Notes: generated from the sequence alone by a model not told the origin. Shown: positions 1-5,524, numbered from the stretch's first letter. The stretch: DNA of 7,958 nucleotides from Candidatus Altimarinota bacterium (GCA_029934675.1 JAOZLT010000065.1:1-7958); one strand, 5' to 3'. Program-made: numbers and translations.

Positions 1-834
1 CTTTTTATAATAGCGAAGTCGTGGATTTTTTTTAAATATATGTCTCAGTCTGTTTTTTATTGCATCTTTTAAGTGCTGACGTAGTATCCATTTTTTAAAG
101 AATTCCTTTATTCCACCTTTAGAAGCACGAACTCCGTCGGCATGTACTTTGACTTCTGGATAATAGATTACTTTATATCCTTCTTCCCAACATTTCCAGC
201 AGTAATCAGGGTCTGACATAAATATAAAGTAGCGGGGGTCAAGTCCGCCTATCTTATTCCAGAGCTTTTGTCTTGTTATCCAGAAGCTGGATTGTAGCCA
301 GTCTACGGGTTGGGTTTTGTTATAATTCAAATCTCTGCATTCATCGTGTGCTACAAGTGAGCGGAGGATTGGAAGGTTGCGGAGTTTTGTACGTCGGGCA
401 ATTTGTAAGGTTAGTTTTGGAAAAGCTCTTACAGTCATTGTAATAGAGCCATCTCCATCATTTATTTGCTGTGGGCCGAGTACTCCAATTTCCTCATGTT
501 CATCCATGTAATTGATAAGTTTTTGGAAATTATGTTTATCACCCCAGATAATATCCGGATTTACGATAAGTATATATTCGCCTTTAGCCCTTTTAACTCC
601 ACGATTATTACCGCGTACATACCCTATATTTGTCTCATTAATAAACACCTTTACATTCGGGTATTTTGAGAGTGGTGCAAGTTTTTTGGAATTTAGCGGA
701 TTTGCCGAATTATCTACTACTATTATTTCGTAAGGGAAGTTTACTTTTTGTTCCACAATACTTTCCACGTTTTTTACAACGCGTTTGCTTTTATAAAAGT
801 CTAATATAATGATGCTTGCCTTAGGCTTGGTCAT
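1..834 (-). CDS. Family 2 glycosyltransferase, C-terminus cut by window edge
   Basis: My translation from the ATG at 834 gives 278 residues with no stop before position 1, so the 3' end is missing. It should transfer a sugar from a nucleotide-sugar donor to a growing surface glycan at the cytoplasmic face of the membrane; donor and acceptor cannot be told. The GT-A fold is clear: an opening beta strand (ASIIILDFY, residues 6-14), EIIVVDNSA (36-44), the NIGYVRGNNRGVKRAKGEY stretch (69-87), the NPD metal-site equivalent of DxD (92-94), an IGVLGP segment (116-121), then GGLDPRYFIFMSDPDYCWK (196-214), which corresponds to the usual G-F-D-x-x-F-F-x-x-x-E-D-x-D-L motif, and a late His (231). SDPD replaces the usual EDVD, but the acidic residues D208 and D210 remain. 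Most family members have about 280-340 residues, so little is missing. It lies 95 bp downstream of a second GT2 on the same strand, probably in one transcript. No Shine-Dalgarno precedes the ATG. Confidence 0.88.
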   Translation of the reverse strand, partial: MTKPKASIIILDFYKSKRVVKNVESIVEQKVNFPYEIIVVDNSANPLNSKKLAPLSKYPNVKVFINETNIGYVRGNNRGVKRAKGEYILIVNPDIIWGDKHNFQKLINYMDEHEEIGVLGPQQINDGDGSITMTVRAFPKLTLQIARRTKLRNLPILRSLVAHDECRDLNYNKTQPVDWLQSSFWITRQKLWNKIGGLDPRYFIFMSDPDYCWKCWEEGYKVIYYPEVKVHADGVRASKGGIKEFFKKWILRQHLKDAIKNRLRHIFKKNPRLRYYKK

Positions 835-856
835 GTGATTTATACTTTTGGCTATT

Positions 857-904
857 ATTACAAGAATTACAAGGTTTTACATTACAAGGATTCGTATTAC
901 AAGG
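857..904. repeat. Tandem ATTACAAGG repeats, 15-bp period, between two GT genes
   Basis: The word ATTACAAG occurs at 857, 866, 881 and 896. The last three are exactly 15 bp apart and share ATTACAAGG. They fill about half of the 95-bp spacer between the two glycosyltransferase genes. The same word family (ATTACAAG, ATTAGAAG) builds the larger repeats at 3278-3350 and 3657-3721. No clear promoter or terminator is seen in the spacer. Confidence 0.75.
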
Positions 905-929
905 ATTAATTTTTATAATTTTTAAATAA

Positions 930-2000
930 TCAACTCATAAATTTCTCAATACTCCTTGGTTTTACATTCCTCACCATTCCATCTCGTTTAGCAATAATCT
1001 CCTTTTCGTGTTTTTTGAGTTTTTTGAGTTGTTTGAGTAGGTAGGGTTCAAATACGAGAGCGAATAGTAATATACCCCATTGATGGAATAGTGTTTTGAA
1101 TTTTATCAGAAGTGAGAATTTTTTGCTGTAGTTTTTGATGAGAACTACTTGTTGACCGAAAAATGAATCTTCTTTTATCCATTTAGCTTTATTTTTTCTT
1201 GCCTTTATGATACGTGTTATCAGAGAGGTGGATTTGTATAGATTGCTTGCTTTTCTATCGTGGTAGACTTTAATTTCGGGTATAAAAAGGCATTTCCATC
1301 CTGCCCATTGTAATCGATAGGAAATGTCGATGTCGTTTTTATAATGAAGAAGTTCGTCGAAGTACTCCCTATATTGGTGATTTTTGATGGGTGATTTTTG
1401 ATGGGTGAATGATATGTCTTTTAGCGCTTTTTTACGATATATAGCTAGTGCGCCGGATGCGCCGAATATGGATCTTTTGTGGTCATATTGATGTTTGTCT
1501 TCTTCACCTTGTCCGAGGTCATAAAAGAAGTGATTCTTTTTTAGTCCTAATCCACAACTATCAATAGTATTGGTTGTATCGATTTCGGGGTAATCGTGAT
1601 GTCTAAGCGGAAAATCCCATACCATCAATTTACAAGTGGCAGAACCGTATTTTTGATGTTCGTGTTTTTCCATTTCTTTAATAACTGTTGAAACAAGATT
1701 GGGTGGATATAGCATGTCGTTACTTACGCAGAAATAATATTCACCCTTCATCTTACGGATAAGCGTGTTATGGCCACCTGAATGCATTAGATTATCTCCT
1801 TTTTCAACAATTACTCTGTCGTACACATCAGGAAGTTCTTTGTGTATAAAATTATGAGCCTCTCCATTTGGGCTTTGATCACGTAATAAATATTCGATAT
1901 TCGGATAATCTTGTTCCATAAGGCTTGTTAGGCTGTCTTTGAGGTGAGGGTTTACTTTGTAGAGGATTAAACCGATGGTGACTTTTGGATAATTGTGCAT
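930..2000 (-). CDS. Family 2 glycosyltransferase, rhamnosyltransferase-like
   Basis: A complete 356-residue GT2 protein, probably adding a sugar to cell-surface polysaccharide or glycoprotein glycan. In order: an N-terminal strand VTIGLILYK (7-15); EYLLRDQS (36-43), matching the usual V-D-N-x-S; GDNLMHSGGHNTLIRKMKGEYYF (68-90), the loop before the metal site; SND (93-95) in the DxD position; IFGASGALAIYRKKAL (178-193), the acceptor-side motif; YKNDIDISYRLQWAGWKCLFIPEIKVYH (220-247) with acidic ND-I-D and the terminal His; and a hydrophobic-amphipathic stretch WGILLFALVFEPYLLKQL (308-325) followed by a Lys-rich tail, likely membrane-associating. The start at 2000 puts the first beta strand at residue 7, as usual in GT2. 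It ends in TGA. A 14-bp tandem duplication sits inside it (1377-1408), in a variable loop. No Shine-Dalgarno is present; an extended -10 lies immediately upstream. The sugar specificity is unknown. Confidence 0.88.
   Translation of the reverse strand: MHNYPKVTIGLILYKVNPHLKDSLTSLMEQDYPNIEYLLRDQSPNGEAHNFIHKELPDVYDRVIVEKGDNLMHSGGHNTLIRKMKGEYYFCVSNDMLYPPNLVSTVIKEMEKHEHQKYGSATCKLMVWDFPLRHHDYPEIDTTNTIDSCGLGLKKNHFFYDLGQGEEDKHQYDHKRSIFGASGALAIYRKKALKDISFTHQKSPIKNHQYREYFDELLHYKNDIDISYRLQWAGWKCLFIPEIKVYHDRKASNLYKSTSLITRIIKARKNKAKWIKEDSFFGQQVVLIKNYSKKFSLLIKFKTLFHQWGILLFALVFEPYLLKQLKKLKKHEKEIIAKRDGMVRNVKPRSIEKFMS
1377..1408. repeat. 14-bp tandem duplication inside the glycosyltransferase gene
   Basis: The 14-bp unit GTGATTTTTGATGG is present twice in direct tandem (1377-1390 and 1391-1404), followed by a third partial GTGA. 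Fourteen is not a multiple of three, so the two copies are read in different frames (around THQKSPIKNHQ, residues 199-209), yet the reading frame stays open on both sides. Confidence 0.85.
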
Positions 2001-2006
2001 GATTGG

Positions 2007-2015
2007 ATTTTAGCA
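2007..2015 (-). promoter_or_regulatory. Extended -10 promoter for the glycosyltransferase unit
   Basis: On the minus strand this reads TGCTAAAAT, an extended -10 (TG-N-TAAAAT). No convincing -35 box is found at 16-18 bp. The -10 ends only 6 bp before the ATG at 2000, so a start 6-8 bp downstream would fall on or next to the start codon and give a leaderless mRNA. The assignment rests on motif and position only. Confidence 0.45.
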
Positions 2016-2090
2016 TATCAGGTAACTGAAGGCGACATTGGTGAATATCGCTTCCAGGGGTCTGTTATGGTATATTACGTTGGTAATTCA

Positions 2091-2096
2091 TATAAT
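2091..2096 (+). promoter_or_regulatory. Consensus TATAAT -10 box for the methyltransferase gene
   Basis: A perfect TATAAT ends 9 bp before the ATG at 2106. No good -35 is seen at standard spacing. Transcription would start around 2103, leaving an untranslated leader of only a few bases. This also argues that translation begins at 2106 and not at the farther upstream in-frame ATG at 1995, which lies inside the divergent gene's start. Confidence 0.45.
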
Positions 2097-2105
2097 CAAC
2101 ATACT

Positions 2106-3263
2106 ATGAGAAAACCAAAATGTCCTTATTTCGCTTTACCAGATACTGGGTTTCGTGGTAAATGTGGAGGGTGTGCTACTCAGCATTTGGAATATGAGTT
2201 GCAACTTGAGAATAAAAAAAACAGAGCTATGCATGCAACGGGTTTTGATGATGTTCAGATTTTTTTTGATAATGAATGGTTTTATCGCAATCGAATGGAT
2301 ATGGTGTTTACGGAGGAGGGGATTGGTTTTAGGCAGAAAAAGAGTTGGCGTTGGAGGATAGATATTAAAGAATGTAGTATTTCTAATCATCGTTTGAATG
2401 AGCTTATTAAGGAGATTCGGGATGAGTTTTCTGATGTGGATGATTTTGATCCAAAAGAACATACAGGAACATATCGATACGCTGTAATTCGAACTCCGCA
2501 AAATGACTCTTCAATTTCATTTGTTTTAAATAAAGATTCCAGTAAATGCAGAGAGGCTGTTGAGAAAATCAAGGGATTTGCACGCAAGACATCTGCAAAT
2601 AATATTCTTATTACATATATGCCTGCCAAAACTGATATGAGTTATGGTGAGGAGTTTATTGTAATAAAGGGGTCAGATATGTTGGAAGAGGAGCTGATGG
2701 GTAGGAAATTTCATTACAGTGCTCAAGGTTTTTTCCAGAACAATCATACAATGGCGGAAAAGATGCATGAATATGTGCATGAAAAACTCGAAACTCTAAG
2801 TTCGAAACTCGAAAAAACTCATAAATACGGTATCCACCTCTTAGATTTATATGGTGGTGTTGGAACTTTCGGCATTATAAACGCAGAACTATTTAAAACC
2901 GTAAAAATAGTAGAGAGCTTTGAAGGGTGTGTCGTGGCGGCAAAAGCTAATATTGAGCGGAATAAAACTGATAATGTGGAGGCGATTTGTATGGATGCAG
3001 TTCAACTAAAAAAACTTACATTCTCATCACCGCTTTATGTAGTAATCGATCCTCCTCGTAGCGGAATGCACCCTAAAACTATTGAACAGCTGATTAAAAT
3101 TAAGCCCGAAGTGATTATCTATATTTCCTGTAATATTAAACAGCTCGAAAAAGATATTCCTAAATTTAAAAAGCATTATAAATTAAAAAGTGTGGCGGTT
3201 TTTGATTTGTTTCCGCAGACTAATCATATGGAGACGGTGGTGGAGCTTATAGTTAAGAATTAA
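2106..3263 (+). CDS. RNA (uracil-C5)-methyltransferase, TrmA/RlmD family, Fe-S type
   Basis: SAM-dependent methylation of uracil C5 in tRNA (U54) or 23S rRNA (U747/U1939); which target cannot be decided from sequence alone. From the ATG at 2106 the protein has 385 residues. Cys6, Cys20, Cys23 and Cys90 match the [4Fe-4S] ligands of RlmD-type enzymes (GKCGGCATQHLEYELQLENK follows the family pattern). QGFFQNN (207-213) is the central family motif, DLYGGVGTFG (247-256) the SAM loop, DPPRSGM (315-321) motif IV, SCN (341-343) holds catalytic Cys342, and HMETV supplies the likely general base Glu376. There is no room for an N-terminal TRAM domain. An in-frame ATG at 1995 would add 37 residues unlike any family region and overlap the divergent gene, so I reject it. 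Oddities are the first Cys spacing (13 residues, usually about 5), DLYGG where DLYCG is common, and a low-complexity linker (about 226-241). Confidence 0.9.
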   Translation: MRKPKCPYFALPDTGFRGKCGGCATQHLEYELQLENKKNRAMHATGFDDVQIFFDNEWFYRNRMDMVFTEEGIGFRQKKSWRWRIDIKECSISNHRLNELIKEIRDEFSDVDDFDPKEHTGTYRYAVIRTPQNDSSISFVLNKDSSKCREAVEKIKGFARKTSANNILITYMPAKTDMSYGEEFIVIKGSDMLEEELMGRKFHYSAQGFFQNNHTMAEKMHEYVHEKLETLSSKLEKTHKYGIHLLDLYGGVGTFGIINAELFKTVKIVESFEGCVVAAKANIERNKTDNVEAICMDAVQLKKLTFSSPLYVVIDPPRSGMHPKTIEQLIKIKPEVIIYISCNIKQLEKDIPKFKKHYKLKSVAVFDLFPQTNHMETVVELIVKN

Positions 3264-3404
3264 GAATTTAATTATGAATTAGAAGATTAAAAAATTAGAA
3301 ACGCTTCGCTATTAGAAGATTACAAAATTACAAGATTAGAAGATTAGAAATTCTACATTCGAAATCTTTTGGAAATTGGTTATTCGAAATTCGAAATTAT
3401 TCAT
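3251..3404. repeat. Long direct repeat, copy A, built of 8-bp units
   Basis: This copy starts in the last codons of the methyltransferase gene and continues through the spacer. Positions 3278-3301 are three 8-bp units (ATTAGAAG, ATTAAAAA, ATTAGAAA), then comes CGCTTCGCT (3302-3310), then five more units at 3311-3350 (ATTAGAAG, ATTACAAA, ATTACAAG, ATTAGAAG, ATTAGAAA). A tail rich in TTCGAAAT follows. A 62-bp block (3264-3325) is identical to 3643-3704, and a 32-bp block (3354-3385) is identical to 3725-3756. No ORF or promoter is evident within it. Confidence 0.92.
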
Positions 3405-3461
3405 TAAAACGGGGGTAGCCGGAGATGTTTAGTGTGTAGGTTATTTATCAATCCACTTAGT

Positions 3462-3606
3462 CAAACCACCCCTCTCGACCAGTCGAGCCCCTCACTTGAG
3501 GATGGGGAAATTTTATATGGAATATAACCAACAATTTTCCTTCCTAGAATTAGAAGGGGCCGATTCGTCGCGGTGAAACGGGGGGTGGTCGAGGTGGTCG
3601 GGTTTG
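3462..3606. repeat. GC-rich foldback element with nested hairpins
   Basis: This GC-richer island in an AT-rich spacer has inverted ends: CAAACC (3462-3467) pairs with GGTTTG (3601-3606), CTCGACC (3474-3480) with GGTCGAG (3587-3593), or alternatively ACCACCCC (3465-3472) with GGGGTGGT (3582-3589). Between the arms lie smaller hairpins: CTCGACCAGTCGAG (3474-3487), CCCCTCACTTGAGGATGGGG (3488-3507 region), TTATATGGAATATAA (3513-3527) flanked by GGAAATT and AATTTTCC, and CCTTCCTAGAATTAGAAGG (3539-3557). From memory it resembles the widespread CCCCTCCT...AGGAGGGG / ACCACCCCG intergenic foldbacks of CPR and other bacteria, here decayed. It lies between convergent genes, so it could act as a two-way transcript end or be a non-autonomous mobile repeat. 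Positions 3405-3461 to its left show nothing recognisable. Confidence 0.7.
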
Positions 3607-3622
3607 GGTGTGGCTGTGTTTT

Positions 3623-3764
3623 AGTTAAGAATTAAAAATTATGAATTTAATTATGAATTAGAAGATTAAAAAATTAGAAACGCTTCGCTATTAGAAGATT
3701 ACAAGATTAGAAGATTAAAAATTTTACATTCGAAATCTTTTGGAAATTGGTTATTCTAAATTGG
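3623..3764. repeat. Long direct repeat, copy B, one 8-bp unit shorter
   Basis: This is the second direct copy of the repeat at 3251-3404. It has units at 3657-3680 (three), CGCTTCGCT at 3681-3689, then four units at 3690-3721 where copy A has five, so the offset between copies changes from 379 to 371 bp. Its right end abuts the TGA of the DUF805 gene on the other strand. Each copy thus touches the 3' end of one of two convergent genes, with the foldback element between them. Confidence 0.92.
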
Positions 3765-4109
3765 TCATTCTATTATCTTCGGATTAGGGTCGTATTTATT
3801 TTTACCTCTAGTACCTTCTGTAACGGCTAATATAAAACTATAAATTGGAATTAAAAGAAACCAACCACTTTTATCTACGTCGTGCATTCTGCGAATACCT
3901 ACGGTAATAGCAGGAATTAAAACAGCTAGCTGATATATGTTAGCAAGGACACTTTCGTTTGTTGTAATGCCGATATTTAGTACAACTTCAATAAGACCCA
4001 GTGCGAGAGTAATAATGGCATTGAATAGGGCGAAATACCAATATTCTGCTCTGCTGGCACGACCGTTAAATACTGCATACTTTTTTAAAACTGATATGTA
4101 GTAGTTCAT
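3765..4109 (-). CDS. DUF805 family inner-membrane protein
   Basis: A 114-residue integral membrane protein of unknown biochemical function. DUF805 features are clear: YISVLKKYAVFNGRASRAEYWYF (4-26, with the F-x-G-R-A-x-R-x-E-Y-W core), a first membrane segment (about 24-46), a second (55-73), RRMHDVDKSGW (73-83, the family's R-R-x-H-D-x-x-x-S-G-W signature), a third segment (82-97) and the C-terminal NKYDPNP (104-110). The frame is open upstream to an ATG at 4220, but that 37-residue extension has no DUF805 similarity and overlaps a small coding ORF (4174-4332) in another frame, so I start at 4109, where the family domain begins. No Shine-Dalgarno is seen. It is the last gene of a minus-strand run and ends with TGA at the edge of repeat copy B. 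Confidence 0.88.
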   Translation of the reverse strand: MNYYISVLKKYAVFNGRASRAEYWYFALFNAIITLALGLIEVVLNIGITTNESVLANIYQLAVLIPAITVGIRRMHDVDKSGWFLLIPIYSFILAVTEGTRGKNKYDPNPKIIE

Positions 4110-4173
4110 AGTTGTTTGGTTAAAATGTTTCGGGCTGGTTGAAGCTTTAGATGAGCGAGGGTTAAAAATATAA

Positions 4174-4332
4174 TTATAATCCATATTTGTAAGGTGGCTC
4201 AATATCTGTCCATTCTCCATCTGACATTCTAAACATTCGACCCTTATTTGTTAGAACCATAAATTGTTGATCAGATTTTTCTGTTTCTGAACTGAATAAT
4301 ATTTGGATAATTTTTTCTTTCTTATTGAACAT
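4174..4332 (-). CDS. Small 52-residue protein with one beta-propeller-like repeat
   Basis: A short ORF I found by reading the minus strand: ATG at 4332-4330, TAA at 4176-4174, 52 residues. It opens MFNKKEKIIQILFSS and continues QQFMVLTNKGRMFRM (23-36) and SDGEWTDIEPP (37-47). The pattern of hydrophobic strand, F-x-V-L-T-N-K-G-R-x-F, then D-G-E-W-x-x-I-x-x-P looks like a single blade-type unit of beta-propeller or kelch-like proteins, and from memory such one-unit small proteins occur in CPR genomes. No function can be given. It is the second-last gene of the minus-strand run, 64 bp before DUF805. A -10-like TAATAT ends 7 bp before the ATG. The composition looks coding rather than random: residues E, D, K, W and P appear in a regular domain pattern. 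Confidence 0.7.
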   Translation of the reverse strand: MFNKKEKIIQILFSSETEKSDQQFMVLTNKGRMFRMSDGEWTDIEPPYKYGL

Positions 4333-4339
4333 ATTTTGT

Positions 4340-4345
4340 ATATTA
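4340..4345 (-). promoter_or_regulatory. Possible -10 box (TAATAT) before the 52-residue gene
   Basis: On the minus strand TAATAT is followed by 7 bp and then the ATG at 4332. No convincing -35 is found. In such AT-rich DNA this could be chance; it is listed because the spacing to the start codon resembles that at 2007-2015 and 4794-4799. Confidence 0.3.
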
Positions 4346-4471
4346 AATAATATCTTGGTGGGCGAACCTTATAGTATTTCGGATTATGAAAAGTTAGAGG
4401 TAAATATAATTTTGAGTAGTAGTGACGTTAACGTTATAAAATTTGGATTAGTAAGTGTTTAAGAGATAAAA

Positions 4472-4786
4472 TTATTCTTCATATGTTTTGAATGTTGTAG
4501 TTCCTGGTATTGCTTCCCAATTTCTAACTACTTCTTCACATACTTCTGTTCCGTCTTCATACTTAACTTTGCAATTTTTACTACATGTTATTAGATCATC
4601 TGCATTACTTTTAACTGACAATGCCCAAGTTTTACATTTATCGTAGCTGTTAAAAGTAATGCTTTTTTCCATACTATTTGGTTTGCCATTTTGATAGTAT
4701 GTACCTTGCCATGTAGTTTTTTGCAGACAGCTTGTGAGGATTATAGTACTTATAAAGAAGATTGATAATCTTATTATTTTTTTCAT
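4472..4786 (-). CDS. Small Cys-containing lipoprotein of unknown function
   Basis: 104 residues. The N-terminus has a Lys pair, a hydrophobic core (IIRLSIFFISTIIL, 4-17) and the lipobox LTSC (17-20), so Cys20 should be lipidated after Lsp cleavage and the mature chain anchored outside the membrane. The mature part has four further cysteines: Cys51 (YDKCKTWA), Cys68 and Cys72 (ITCSKNC) and Cys83 (EVCEEVVRNW). That is a suitable number for two disulfides in a small extracellular domain. I do not recognise a named family; the C-x3-C ... C-E-E-x-V pattern reminds me of small secreted CPR domains. It is in a minus-strand run downstream of the HEPN-like gene (71-bp gap) and upstream of the 52-residue gene (139-bp gap). 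No Shine-Dalgarno is seen; a TAAAGT box ends 7 bp before the ATG. Confidence 0.78.
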   Translation of the reverse strand: MKKIIRLSIFFISTIILTSCLQKTTWQGTYYQNGKPNSMEKSITFNSYDKCKTWALSVKSNADDLITCSKNCKVKYEDGTEVCEEVVRNWEAIPGTTTFKTYEE

Positions 4787-4793
4787 AGTATTT

Positions 4794-4799
4794 ACTTTA
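4794..4799 (-). promoter_or_regulatory. Possible -10 box (TAAAGT) before the lipoprotein gene
   Basis: On the minus strand TAAAGT is followed by 7 bp and the ATG at 4786. There is no clear -35. It is a weak assignment on its own, consistent with a leaderless start like others in the window. Confidence 0.3.
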
Positions 4800-4857
4800 A
4801 AGAATAATTTTATTTTAGAGAGTGAATTTTATAGTTCAAATTGTAGGACGTTTTAAC

Positions 4858-5424
4858 TTAATTTTTGAATACCTTTTTTCGATCTTTATTCATTGCAGTA
4901 AATACCTTACGTTTTATATTAACTTTTCCACCTAGCTCGTGTTTTTCAATTATATCAATAATATCAATAATATCTTCTATTGTAGTGAGTAATTCTATAA
5001 CTTGAGCTCCAGTCATTGCAACTTCTTCATATTTTGTCCCCCGTTTTTTTTGGAAAATAGCAAAAGCAATTTCCTTGTTTATATGAGCAAGGTCGACACC
5101 TCGGTGCTTAATTAAAAGGCTAATTTCATTTTTATTTTTACTTAGGATTGTTTTAATTGTTTTTAATACTGCTATATCTTCCTTTTTTGGACTTTTTAAT
5201 AAGAGTTTTAAATAGCTTTTGATTGAAAGAGTACCTTTTGTTTCGTCAAAGAAATTAGCAACAGCCAGAAAGAAACTCTGTTTGAGTATGGCTTCAGTTA
5301 TGCTTAAAAATCTGTTATTACTTTTTTTTGCTTCTATTTGAATAAATCCCCAGCTATTGAAAGCCATAAAAGCGTATGATGCAATGATTTGTAGTCCTTT
5401 TCGTGTATCTTCTCTTTTACTCAT
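4858..5424 (-). CDS. HEPN-like protein, AbiU2-type, with R-x5-H motif
   Basis: 188 residues, predicted almost wholly helical. The layout suits a HEPN four-helix domain of the AbiU2 type: a long helix with ILKQSFFLAVANFFDETKGTLSIKSYLKLL (about 46-75), a central helix KTIKTILSKNKNEISLLIKHRGVDLAHINKEIAF (88-121) containing R108-GVDLA-H114, and a late helix VAMTGAQVIELLTTIEDIIDIIDIIEKH (135-162). R-x4-6-H is the catalytic signature of HEPN ribonucleases used in toxin-antitoxin, abortive infection and CRISPR effectors, so an RNase or defence role is plausible but inferred. No nucleotidyltransferase (MNT) or other antitoxin is visible beside it. The C-terminus is basic (KRKVFTAMNKDRKKVF). A 9-bp tandem repeat around 4950-4973 encodes the IIDIIDII stretch. 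It is divergent from rpsB and first in a minus-strand run. It could also be a non-catalytic HEPN-fold protein. Confidence 0.6.
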   Translation of the reverse strand: MSKREDTRKGLQIIASYAFMAFNSWGFIQIEAKKSNNRFLSITEAILKQSFFLAVANFFDETKGTLSIKSYLKLLLKSPKKEDIAVLKTIKTILSKNKNEISLLIKHRGVDLAHINKEIAFAIFQKKRGTKYEEVAMTGAQVIELLTTIEDIIDIIDIIEKHELGGKVNIKRKVFTAMNKDRKKVFKN

Positions 5425-5489
5425 TCGATTAAGTTAATATTTCCTACACCTAATTACTACACAAAATATTTATTAAAATCAATAAAACC

Positions 5490-5518
5490 TTGCACTCTGA
5501 TGGTCTCTCTGTTAAAAT
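5490..5518 (+). promoter_or_regulatory. Sigma70-type promoter of the rpsB unit
   Basis: TTGCAC (5490-5495) and TAAAAT (5513-5518) are separated by exactly 17 bp. This is the best promoter in the window. Transcription should start near 5525, giving a leader of about 98 nt before rpsB. Confidence 0.72.
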
Positions 5519-5524
5519 CTATCC

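Noticed and set aside
466..733. Two plus-strand ORFs of 67 and 73 residues
   Set aside because: They are antisense to the partial glycosyltransferase, which has strong motif support across the whole region.
1995..2105. In-frame 5' extension of the methyltransferase to an ATG at 1995
   Set aside because: The 37 extra residues have no family resemblance, overlap the divergent gene's start codon and would cover both promoter boxes; the Fe-S motif begins right after the ATG at 2106.
2136..2629. ORFs on both strands inside the methyltransferase gene
   Set aside because: They are shadow frames of a well-supported gene and show no domain pattern.
3278..3350. CRISPR-like array
   Set aside because: Units are 8 bp with no spacers of 25-40 bp and no cas gene; this is a simple tandem array.
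930..3767. UGA recoded as glycine (code 25)
   Set aside because: Reading through the TGA at 932-930 or 3767-3765 adds only 8 and 3 residues before another stop, and no in-frame UGA occurs within rpsB, tsf or the methyltransferase, which would be expected under recoding.
4110..4220. N-terminal extension of the DUF805 protein from an ATG at 4220
   Set aside because: The extension is unlike DUF805 and overlaps, in another frame, a small ORF with better coding character; the family domain starts at the ATG at 4109.
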